Source: Rhizobium viscosum (lineage in GTDB: Bacteria > Pseudomonadota > Alphaproteobacteria > Rhizobiales > Rhizobiaceae). From it: a stretch of 64,000 bases of DNA. The translations under genes and the position numbers were made by a program. The notes under the pieces were generated by a model, which ran no database searches, was not told the origin of the DNA, and saw only the letters and a list, made by a program, of their open reading frames with translations. The stretch spans positions 4,109,001 through 4,173,000 of the forward strand of contig NZ_JADBEC010000001.1 in the NCBI RefSeq assembly GCF_014873945.1, in the 5' to 3' direction. Each line of letters opens with the position of its first letter. Within the stretch, counting starts at the first letter, position 1. Shown here piece after piece: positions 8,309-15,605 of this stretch.

Positions 8309-9350
8309 GAGCAAATCCTGTTCAATCCGGGTCATATCCTGCGGCCTTGAAGTAGTTGGCGCATTCTGCGGGAGTGAAGCGGGGTATCAAGGCGCCGACT
8401 GCATCCCACAGGGCATCGATCTTTCGCTCCGCGCGGCCTCGCAGCATGGCTTTCAGCTTCGAGAATGCGTTCTCTATGGGATTGAAGTCCGGGCTGTAGG
8501 GCGGAAGGAACATAAGCTTGGCGCCTGCACGTTCGATGGCATCGCGTACACCGGCTGTCTTGTGTGCCGGGAGGTTATCCATGATGACCACGTCTTCGAT
8601 CTCCAGGGTCGGCACCAGCACCTGTTCGACATAAGCAAGGAAGACATTACCGTTCATCGCGCCATCGTAGACAAACGGTGCGGTCATTCCGCTGAGGCGC
8701 AACGCGCCGGTGAAAGTCGTTGTCTTCCAATGGCCGTGGGGCACGCCAGCTCGGCAACGCTCACCTCGAAGTGCACGCCCGCGTAGCCGTGCCATCTTCG
8801 TCGAAAGGCCGGTTTCGTCGATGAAGATCAGCTTCTCCGGATCGAGGTCCAGTTGACCATCGAACCAGACACGCCGGCGCTTCAGGACATCCGGCCGATC
8901 TTGCTCCAGTGCGTGTGCGGTCTTTTTTTAAAGGTCCATCCGTGGCCTCGAAGCCAGGCGCCAAGTGCGCTGCGGCTGATCTTCACCTGCCGCTCGACGG
9001 ACAAGCGTTCGACCATTTCATCGAGCGTCACGTCCTTGCGCTCTTCGATCAATGCGACAACGAATTCTTCGTGTGCATCCACTGCCGATGGTCGCCTCCA
9101 GCCTTGCGGCCGAGAAGTCAACTCACCCTCTTTGGCTCTCGCAATCCAGCGGATCGCTGTTGAAATCCCAACGCCGAACCGGGCCGCAGCCTGCCGAGCT
9201 GACATGCCCGCCGCAGACGCTTTCAAAACTCGTATTCGAAGATCATCGCTCAGTGCTTGTCCCATCATCCACCTCTTCACTGTGGATGTTGAATCAGCTT
9301 CGACGCGCACCGTCACCTCACAATCGATTCATCGATCGCAGGACTTGCTC
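8309..9350 (-). mobile_element. IS630-family insertion sequence, 1042 bp
   Basis: The element has 12-base terminal inverted repeats, GAGCAAATCCTG on the left and GAGCAAGTCCTG (complement of 9339-9350) on the right, and lies between TA dinucleotides at 8307-8308 and 9351-9352, the target duplication expected for IS630/Tc1-mariner elements. It encodes one transposase in two frames. It sits inside the coding region of an HExxH protein gene, whose frame is restored exactly by removal, so insertion looks recent and the element is structurally complete. Confidence 0.93.
8322..9268 (-). CDS. IS630-family transposase, expressed by frameshift
   Basis: The first frame (start ATG 9268, ending at 8882) carries the N-terminal helix-turn-helix pair: GMSARQAAARFGVGISTAI and ISRSALGAWLRGHGWTF. 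A run of seven A residues (complement of 8923-8929) follows; slipping back one base changes KKRPHT to KKKTAHALEQDRPD and enters the frame that encodes the catalytic DDE domain: FIDETGLS, VVIMDNLPAHK and NPIENAFSKLK supply D, D and E. Production of full-length transposase by -1 slippage is known in this family. No other damage was seen. Confidence 0.88.
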
Positions 9351-10426
9351 TAGACCCGAGAATTCTCTGTAACTGGTCGGCTCCCGAGTTCGGTTTAATC
9401 CCTCACCCATGACAATCTCTGCTTCAGTGGCGCCAATGATAAAGGCGTCAATGCACTTGTCCGCCTCGTGCTCGGTCAAAGACTCGGTCATCGAGAGAAG
9501 CCTAGCAAAAAGAGCCGAAACAGACTTGAATCGTACAACTGCTGGCGGATGCGATCTCATCCAAGCATCAGCAGCTATCGCTTTTTGCCCTTCTGTCATA
9601 AAAAAATAGCTGGCGATCGCACGTCCTAGGATCTGTGAGAGACCAACCATTTCATCGACTGGCAAATTTCTATCGAACCTTAGCCCAGATGGTGTGCGCC
9701 TTTGACGGAGACCAAGTAAAGACGTTGTCGCAGCTTGAAATCCGCCGGCATCCGCGTCGAATTCCAACGTTTGCGAGATGAGAGACCACTCAGGATCGAC
9801 AGGCTCAATAGCTTCAGCCATCAATTCGCCAAGCATTCTCTCTCGCTTGAAATCCACATGCCCATTGAGCACGTGCGTAACCTCATGGAAGCAGACGAAG
9901 TGAAGGATCAAACCTGCGTATTTCAGCAAATCCAGGTCTTCGACGGGTTTTGGAAGGTCAGAGTTTAATTTCATCGCTGCAGTGACAGCGTTGATCACAA
10001 GCCCTTGGAAGATGCCAATATTGTACCCATCACCGTGCTTGGCGACGACCGCGTTCAAAGCGCGGGGGTCCAGTATGTGGACTTCGACCCGAGGCAGTGA
10101 ATCTTTCAAGCCTGACCCGAAAATGTCTCCAATGCTTCGCGCCGCCCAGGTCATATAGCTGAAAAACGGATCCTCTTCGTCAGCATAATATAGCCCTCCT
10201 AATCTATTCGAAGTCGCTTTCGCCCATGTCGAATAAGAAGGAGAGATCGGAGGCCACATATGGAGCTTTTTTAATTGCTCAGAATTCATCTCCGCTCCCA
10301 TTCGTAGCGCCCACCAGCCGTCTGCATTTGATATCGCTCTTCAATGTTACAATCCGCCTGCGGCGGCGCGGGCGCGTTAGCCAGCGCGGCTTCAGAGAGC
10401 ATGATCGCAACAATCGCCTATCCGCT

Positions 10427-11302
10427 TCAATGATCGCTGGTGCCTTCTTCGGGTTCAACAGGAGAACCAAACAACATCGGTTGTCGCTGCATCCACCTCA
10501 CTTCAAGCTTCCTTTGGAAAGGACTAGAAAGCAGGAATTGGCCGGGTGCAGGTGTCGTCTGCCATCGCTCGATCGAAGTCAAAACCTCCCAAGCCACTTG
10601 TCGCACAGCAGAATACGGAAGGCTCTTCGTGACATCGGGAACGTCAAATGTGTCCTCATGTCTTGGCCCGTGCTTTGTCCAGCGGGCCGCGATACCCAAA
10701 GTATCGATGCAAAGATCTTGAAAGTCGCCATCCAGCTCAGGATCGACATGCGCGCCATTTTCCTGATCCGCGATTATCATGATTAAGTTTGCCCTGCTGA
10801 AACATCTGCCGCTTGACGCCTCAACAACTGGCGTCGTCCACCAACCTTCGAACGCCTGCACCACAGGACAAGCCGCGCTAAGTGGATCACCTAGATAGAA
10901 ATGAGGCTCTGAGAGCGGCGCCCTGAATTCGGCAATCCCATCGCTATTGGGCCTCACGTCAGAAAGACTAAGGACAATCGACCTCGTAGCGACCATCCCC
11001 TTTTCTTCAGCCATTTTTTCGACCACTGCTCGCCAGCGGTCAGGATAGAGCGCCGAGTCCACAAACATCATCTTCTCTTTAAAGCCCAACTGGCCCAGAA
11101 GCGATTTCGATGAACCTCGATCGTACAGCAGCTTCCGCATTTCAAGAGCCAAGGGAATGGCCTCGTCCTCATCGCCTGCATCATACAAATCGCAGGATCG
11201 ACGCATAAACTTGAGGATACGCTCCAGCTGCTTCTTAAGATCGCCATCCGGTCTCGGACGCCGGTTCGCCTTGCTTCCAATCTCGGCCCCGCTCAGGTCC
11301 AC
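10427..11302 (-). CDS. Unknown protein upstream of the HExxH pair
   Basis: A 291-residue soluble protein with a charged helical N-terminus (DLKKQLERILKFMRRSCDLY) and a mixed central domain. A distinctive block near residues 175-200 reads NLIMIIADQENGAHVDPELD; the histidine and acidic residues there could bind a metal or nucleotide. The end is basic and aromatic (FQRKLEVRWMQRQPMLFG). No family was recognised. It is followed after 137 bases on the same strand by the split HExxH gene and then by the intact one, so the three may form one transcription unit. GC is lower than in the flanking chromosome. Confidence 0.55.
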   Translation of the reverse strand: MDLSGAEIGSKANRRPRPDGDLKKQLERILKFMRRSCDLYDAGDEDEAIPLALEMRKLLYDRGSSKSLLGQLGFKEKMMFVDSALYPDRWRAVVEKMAEEKGMVATRSIVLSLSDVRPNSDGIAEFRAPLSEPHFYLGDPLSAACPVVQAFEGWWTTPVVEASSGRCFSRANLIMIIADQENGAHVDPELDGDFQDLCIDTLGIAARWTKHGPRHEDTFDVPDVTKSLPYSAVRQVAWEVLTSIERWQTTPAPGQFLLSSPFQRKLEVRWMQRQPMLFGSPVEPEEGTSDH

Positions 11303-11862
11303 CCTCCCATCTCAACTAGAGGTTATAAAGACGAAAGCCGAATGAGTCGGCAAGACGGGCCATTGGGGGGATATCCAAGTGGAAATCTCGGGCACGGGCC
11401 GACAAGCACTGGGCGTTGTTTTTATTTAGAGTTTAGGGAGTTTGAAGAATTCCACTCTTATGTGGAAATCTCTTTTAGTTTGAAACCCGTTGAGTACGCG
11501 AAAAGGTCTCTAGGGTCCAAGCAGGTCAAAAAGGCATAAGCCTTATTTTCTGCTGTTTTGAAGACGGCTTGAAGCCACACAGGGTGTTTTCGAAGGCCTT
11601 TCGAAGATCACGCCGCTGATCGCTGTTAGATGGGGAAATAGTCTTTTTTGACCAATCGTGTTGTCGTCGATACGCCGCGAAAATGCGACCCCGCGGCCGC
11701 AAAAAAAGTCCTCATTTGCAGGCTATTTGCGCGAGTTCCCACCTAATCCCGCACATTCCCACATTTTCCGGTTAATGGTGTCAAACGACACTCCTATTCC
11801 GGCGGTTGCCGGTGCGGAGGTCGAGCGGCATGGCCTGCGGAAGTAGCCGGGGCATTTCGAAT
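11303..11862. other. Gene-poor spacer at right side of accessory segment
   Basis: No convincing gene is present in 560 bases. A 65-codon frame at 11342-11539 lacks a ribosome-binding site and has biased composition. The spacer contains an AT-rich stretch (11430-11560), a near-palindrome TTCGAAGGCCTTTCGAA at about 11589-11605, and the promoter region of the unknown gene reading left. No tRNA, integrase or direct repeat typical of an attachment site was found. Confidence 0.5.
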
Positions 11863-12210
11863 CTAAAAGCCGGCGGTCTCGCGCAGCTCGATCGCCCCCA
11901 TCCGAGCCAGCGAGTCCCGCTCCGCGATCTCCATCGCCTCGGCAAGGTTCTTCGCTTCGATGAGCAGGAAGCCACCCAGATGCTCCTTGGTCTCTGCGAA
12001 GGGGCCGTCGGTCCAACTCGCCTTGCCGGCGCGAACGCGCAATGTCTTTGCGGTCTTTGGGTCGGCAAGAGCGTTGGAGGCGAGATAGTGGCCTGATCGT
12101 TGGAGTTCTTCATTGGAAGCTAAGGACTCCCGGTCGATCTCGGCCCATTCCTCCTTGCTGGCGGCATCGGCAAGTGTTTGATCGATGTAGAAGAGACAAA
12201 GGTAGCGCAT
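11863..12210 (-). CDS. YCII-family protein (DGPF type)
   Basis: A 115-residue protein beginning MRYLCLFYIDQTLADAASKE, preceded by a strong GGAGGAACC site that fixes the start at 12210. The motif WTDGPFAETKEHLGGFLLIE near residues 68-87 is diagnostic of the YCII/DGPF fold, a ferredoxin-like dimeric domain. Such proteins are often encoded beside ECF sigma factors; none is adjacent here. The C-terminus ends GAIELRETAGF. Biochemical role unknown. Confidence 0.85.
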   Translation of the reverse strand: MRYLCLFYIDQTLADAASKEEWAEIDRESLASNEELQRSGHYLASNALADPKTAKTLRVRAGKASWTDGPFAETKEHLGGFLLIEAKNLAEAMEIAERDSLARMGAIELRETAGF

Positions 12211-12359
12211 CCGGTTCCTCCATGGTGCTGTCGATATTAGTCGCAGTTGGACACCGCGATTCGACAAAGAGCAAAAAAATACTGCCAGTTCTGCTTATCC
12301 GGTGAGAGCTGCCTGCTGCTTTGCGTGACCAGTGCCTCATAGCGTCTCTTGGCCCGGAG

Positions 12360-12584
12360 CTAGCGGATAGGAGGAAGCCATTCTCCGATCTTTCCAGTGG
12401 AGATCTCCGGGGGCTCCAAGCCGATGTCACGGAGCTGGCGAGAGTCAAACCGCGAAAGCTCGTTCAAGCTTCGGCGGTACCTTCGCTGCTGCTTCAGCAG
12501 TATCCAAACGGCTTGCAAGGCGCGCATGACACTGAAGTGCGGCGACTGCAGTTCGACTTGTTCGGAATGCTTAGCGGCAACCAT
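12360..12584 (-). CDS. DUF1127 protein
   Basis: A 74-residue basic protein with an AAGGAGA site before the ATG at 12584. The C-terminal half contains YRRSLNELSRFDSRQLRDIG, the hallmark of DUF1127 (LSxLsDRxLxDIGl), an arginine-rich domain abundant in rhizobia. Some small DUF1127 proteins influence RNA turnover and phosphate or carbon metabolism in Agrobacterium; whether this one does is unknown. It stands alone between the YCII gene and the TetR remnant. Confidence 0.8.
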   Translation of the reverse strand: MVAAKHSEQVELQSPHFSVMRALQAVWILLKQQRRYRRSLNELSRFDSRQLRDIGLEPPEISTGKIGEWLPPIR

Positions 12585-12750
12585 ACTTGTCTCTCCTTAG
12601 ACTGGCTCACGGCGCTCCGTCTTAATCGAACAGGATCGGCCGAAATCGACACGCTGGTTTCAGGAGCTTGATCCGAGCGGGCGGCAAGACGGTGCGCGGA
12701 CCATGAACATCGTTTGATGAGTGACACGATCTTGAGGAATAGAGCCCGCT

Positions 12751-12846
12751 GACCTGCAGGACCTTATGAAGGGGCTCTCCATCATGAAGGCAGCGGGGCT
12801 CACCCACGGTGGGTTTTATCGAAACTTTACATCAAACGATGTTCCG
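12751..12846 (+). pseudogene. Fragment of a TetR-type helix-turn-helix
   Basis: The plus strand reads DLQDLMKGLSIMKAAGLTHG followed by GFYRNFTSND. The pattern AGLTHGGFYRxFxSxD is the recognition helix region of TetR/AcrR regulators of the type SIDAIMKAAGLTHGGFYRHF. Nothing before or after continues the protein, so this is a remnant of about 30 codons. It lies in the 340-base gene-free stretch between the DUF1127 gene and argP; the rest of that stretch (12585-12750) shows nothing recognisable. Confidence 0.65.
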
Positions 12847-12926
12847 GCAAGCCCGGCCATCGAGGGCGCTACGGTAAGGTCTGGAAATGGCGCAAAGCAG
12901 CGGCTGTTTGTACCCGCGCGTCGCCC

Positions 12927-13823
12927 TCAGACCAGCGAGCGCCTCGCCACCTCGATCACCTTCTGCGTCAGACCCGCAAGCCGGTCTGCGGCAAGCCGGC
13001 TGATCTGCCAGTAGAGCACGACATCGAGCGGCGTGCCGGGGATGAGTTCGACGAGGCGGCCGGCCTTGATGTGGTCCTCGGTCAGCTGGATCGGGTTCAT
13101 GCCCCAGCCCATGCCGAGCAGGGCGGCATCGAGAAAGCCCTGTGTGGCCGGCAGCCAGTGCGTCGGCACGTTGATGTCGGTCGCCAGCGTGCGGCGGATC
13201 CATTGCGCCTGCAGGCGGTCCTTCTGGTTGAAGGTGAAGGAGGGGGCGCGGGCAAGTGCTTCCGGGGTGACGCCGTCAGGGAAATAGCGGCGGATGAATT
13301 CGGGGCTTGCGGCCGCATGGTAGCGCAGCGCGCCGAGCAAGTGGCGGCGGCAGCCGGCGACCGGCTTTTCCATGCTGGTGACGGCGGCGACGACGCGGCC
13401 GCGCTCCAGCCACTCGGCGGTGTGGTCCTGATCCTCGATGGAGATGTTCAGGAGGTAGTTCGAGCTCTTCGAGAAATCCGCCATAGCCTCCAGAAACCAG
13501 GCGCCGAGGCTGTCGGCGCTGGTGGCGATCTGCAGCGTGACACGCTGTTCGGGACTGTCGCGGTCGGTGAGAGCCGGCAGGTGTTCCAGCAATTCGCTTT
13601 CCAGCATGCCGACATTTTCCATGTGACGGCAGAGCCAGTCGCCCTTTTCCGTCGCCGTGCACGGTGTCCCGCGCACGACGAGGGCGGCACCCAGGCGCTC
13701 TTCCAGCTGCTTGATGCGCTGCGAGACGGCCGAGGGCGTGACGTTCAGGATGCCGGCGGCCTTTTCGAAACTGCCGGTCTGGACCACGGCAAGCAGAACG
13801 CGAAGGGCGGGATAGTCGATCAT
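12927..13823 (-). CDS. argP: LysR-type regulator ArgP/LysG
   Basis: A 298-residue LysR regulator. The N-terminal winged helix (residues 1-60, MIDYPALRVLLAVVQTGSFE and LNVTPSAVSQRIKQLEERLG) and the lack of the usual longer N-terminal lead are typical of ArgP. The effector domain contains FTFNQKDRLQAQWIR and LGMGWGMNPIQLTEDH, also characteristic. ArgP/LysG senses lysine or arginine and activates a basic amino-acid exporter. The divergent neighbour is exactly such an exporter, 100 bases away, with a dyad between them. A decayed piece of this gene's 3' end is found at about 4314-4397. Confidence 0.9.
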   Translation of the reverse strand: MIDYPALRVLLAVVQTGSFEKAAGILNVTPSAVSQRIKQLEERLGAALVVRGTPCTATEKGDWLCRHMENVGMLESELLEHLPALTDRDSPEQRVTLQIATSADSLGAWFLEAMADFSKSSNYLLNISIEDQDHTAEWLERGRVVAAVTSMEKPVAGCRRHLLGALRYHAAASPEFIRRYFPDGVTPEALARAPSFTFNQKDRLQAQWIRRTLATDINVPTHWLPATQGFLDAALLGMGWGMNPIQLTEDHIKAGRLVELIPGTPLDVVLYWQISRLAADRLAGLTQKVIEVARRSLV

Positions 13824-13834
13824 GGGTAAGTTGC

Positions 13835-13865
13835 GCTTAATTAACGTAAGGATGATTAATTAGCC
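13835..13865. promoter_or_regulatory. Dyad in argP-argO intergenic region
   Basis: GCTTAATTAA (13835-13844) and TTAATTAGCC (13856-13865) form an inverted repeat with an 11-base spacer in the short divergent promoter region. This fits a LysR-type binding site (AT-rich arms, T-N11-A spacing) and is the natural candidate for ArgP control of the exporter and of itself. Position is seen; protein binding is inferred. Confidence 0.55.
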
Positions 13866-13923
13866 TAATGGCGTCGATCCGTCTATGGAACGTCTCAACA
13901 ACGCGACGGAACCCACTGATCTC

Positions 13924-14532
13924 ATGGACATCTCGACCTATTTCACCGGCATGGCCGCCGGTCTCAGCCTGATCGTGGCGATCGGTGCGCAGAACGCTTT
14001 CATCCTGCGGCAGGGGCTGCGCAACGAATATGTGTTTGCCGTCTGTCTGGCCTGCGCGCTCTCGGATGCGGTGCTGATCATCGTCGGCGTCACCAGCCTG
14101 GCGCAGGTGGTGAGCGTCATGCCCTTTCTCGATCCGGTGATGCGCTATGGCGGGGCGGCCTTCCTTGTCTGGTATGGGGCGAAAAGCCTTTATTCGGCAG
14201 TGTGGACATCAGGGGCGCTGCAGGTTTCAAACGGGGCGGGGGCAAGCTTCGGCAAGACCATGGCGATGTGCCTGGCGCTCACCTGGCTCAATCCGCATGT
14301 CTATCTCGATACGGTCATCCTGCTCGGCACGATTTCGACACGCTTTGCCGGCCAACAGGCAGCCTTTGCTGCGGGTGCTGCGACCGGCTCCTTCCTGTTC
14401 TTTTTTTCGCTGGGATATGGTGCCGCCTGGCTTCGTCCCATCTTTTCACGGCCGGTTTCCTGGCGCATTCTCGAAACCATCATCGCCTGCGTGATGTGGC
14501 TGATCGCGTTCAAGCTTTTGAACGGCATGTGA
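13924..14532 (+). CDS. argO: LysE/ArgO-family basic amino acid exporter
   Basis: A 202-residue inner membrane exporter with about six transmembrane helices. The N-terminal MAAGLSLIVAIGAQNAFILR and the LVWYGAKSLYSA block are typical of LysE/ArgO, as is ALTWLNPHVYLDTVILLG. The frame is open 13 codons upstream, but the start at 13924 (MDISTYFTGM) matches the family. Function: export of lysine/arginine, driven by the membrane potential, under ArgP control. Its last 45 codons plus the following GACGGCTGCA are found again, decayed, at 19238-19376. Downstream lies a small IS6-like element. Confidence 0.9.
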   Translation: MDISTYFTGMAAGLSLIVAIGAQNAFILRQGLRNEYVFAVCLACALSDAVLIIVGVTSLAQVVSVMPFLDPVMRYGGAAFLVWYGAKSLYSAVWTSGALQVSNGAGASFGKTMAMCLALTWLNPHVYLDTVILLGTISTRFAGQQAAFAAGAATGSFLFFFSLGYGAAWLRPIFSRPVSWRILETIIACVMWLIAFKLLNGM

Positions 14533-14544
14533 CGGCTGCAGCTG

Positions 14545-14637
14545 CTCTCCGTTGCAAAAATCGGGATTGGTCAAATTGGTCGGAAGAGGGAGAAGGCTGG
14601 TCCTCTTGCGACCAAATGGAATCTTTGCAACGGAGCC
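14545..14637. repeat. Miniature element with IS6-like ends
   Basis: The 93 bases begin GCTCTCCGTTGCAAAAATCG and end ATCTTTGCAACGGAGCC. The ends are inverted repeats (CTCCGTTGCAAA on both sides, with weaker pairing out to TTGGTC), and GGCTCCGTTGCAAA closely resembles the terminal repeat GGCTCTGTTGCAAA of IS6-family elements. There is no transposase. It sits between the ends of the exporter and DeoR genes, so it could also work as a bidirectional terminator hairpin. A single matching end occurs at 19035. Confidence 0.55.
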
Positions 14638-14641
14638 GTCG

Positions 14642-15481
14642 TCAGGATGTGACGCCGATTTTGGCAATGGAGCCTGACGAACCGTTATCCGTAGTCGCCA
14701 CTTGATAGACGGTCTTGCTGCCGTTCAGCAGCGACAGCAACTTTTCCGACGGCTTCGCTTCGGAGACAACGATGTCCATCTCGGAGATCGACCCGAGACG
14801 AACGAGTGCGCGGCGTTCGAACTTGGTGCTGTCTACCGCCAGGATGACGCGGGCGGCCTGACCCATGGCGGCGCGAACAGCTGACACTTCGGCGTAGTCG
14901 TCATCGCCTATGTCGCCGTCGTTATCGACGCCGCTGACGGAGATGATGACGTAGTCGAACTTGAATGCCCGAATGAAATTCTGAGCATTCTCGCTGAAAA
15001 CCGCCGCATCGACGTTGCGGATGAAGCCGCCGGGAACGGCTATCGTGAAATCGGTGTTTTCGCTGAGGGTCGTCGCCACTCTGAGGCTATAGGTCACGAC
15101 CCGAAGGTTCCGGCGTACCGTGAGTGCGCGGGCAACAGCCTCGCAAGTCGTTCCAGTATCGATGAAAACCGAGCAGTTGTCCGGGAGAAGCTCAGCTATC
15201 TTGTTGGCAATCAGGCGCTTGGCCTCGGCGTTGTTGACGCGACGCTGATGATAGATGCCGGTTTCGATGGGAAGCGAAATGACGGCCCCGCCATGCGTCC
15301 GGCGCAGCTTGCCCTGCCGTTCCAGCGCCATGATATCGCGACGCGCGGTCTGCGCCGTCACGGAGCAGAGCGAGACGATGTCATCGAGCGAGATATACTG
15401 ATATTGCTCGAGATAGCGGATGAGAAAATCCTGCCGGCGCTCCTTCTTGCCTCCATCGTCGTGATTGTCTGCAAAATGCAT
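14642..15481 (-). CDS. DeoR/GlpR-family transcriptional regulator
   Basis: From ATG 15481 the protein has 279 residues. The DeoR helix-turn-helix is clear: FLIRYLEQYQYISLDDIVSL, VTAQTARRDIMALERQGKLR and RTHGGAV. The C-terminal sugar-phosphate sensor has IDTGTTCEAVARAL, VTYSLRVA and VPGGFIRNVDAAV. A start at GTG 15511 is possible but has a poorer ribosome-binding site. The stop is only five bases from the end of the IS6-like element. It probably responds to a phosphorylated sugar; likely targets are itself and the autotransporter gene on the same strand just upstream. Confidence 0.88.
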   Translation of the reverse strand: MHFADNHDDGGKKERRQDFLIRYLEQYQYISLDDIVSLCSVTAQTARRDIMALERQGKLRRTHGGAVISLPIETGIYHQRRVNNAEAKRLIANKIAELLPDNCSVFIDTGTTCEAVARALTVRRNLRVVTYSLRVATTLSENTDFTIAVPGGFIRNVDAAVFSENAQNFIRAFKFDYVIISVSGVDNDGDIGDDDYAEVSAVRAAMGQAARVILAVDSTKFERRALVRLGSISEMDIVVSEAKPSEKLLSLLNGSKTVYQVATTDNGSSGSIAKIGVTS

Positions 15482-15514
15482 AGTGGTTGCCGGCCTTTCA
15501 GAGGTGTTCACTAC

Positions 15515-15553
15515 ATCAAACCCCGCACAACGCTTATCAAGCGGCGTGCGGGG
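15515..15553 (-). terminator. Hairpin terminator after the autotransporter gene
   Basis: CCCCGCAC (15521-15528) pairs with GTGCGGGG (15546-15553), and inside it CGCTT pairs with AAGCG around an ATC loop. On the minus strand the stem is followed by TTTGATG, a short T tract. It lies 52 bases after the autotransporter stop and 34 bases before the DeoR start, so it probably separates the two transcripts or attenuates read-through. Confidence 0.65.
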
Positions 15554-15605
15554 TGAAAACTCATTTCATGAAAACTAATTTCGTGAAGGAGGAGGCTGCA
15601 GGGTG

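Larger units (their letters stand above)
8145..10289 (-). pseudogene. HExxH metallopeptidase-like gene interrupted by IS630-type element
   Basis: The gene starts at ATG 10289 (MNSEQLKKLHMW; GGGAG site) and encodes FHEVTHVLNGHVDF and TLEFDADAGGF, i.e. HExxH plus a downstream E-F-D-A-D as in the next gene. At codon CTA (9353-9351) an insertion sequence begins. Removing 8309-9350 and one TA joins CTA directly to GGC GTC GCT GAA CCT, and the frame continues for 53 codons (GVAEPPYLQPKLDLH ... GDHNLAP) to a TGA at 8145-8147. The uninterrupted protein would have 366 residues. As it stands, translation ends inside the element after 10 foreign codons, leaving the catalytic part intact but the tail lost. 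Confidence 0.85.

Noticed and set aside
11342..11539. 65-codon plus-strand frame in the gene-poor spacer
   Set aside because: No ribosome-binding site, biased composition and no neighbour supporting it.
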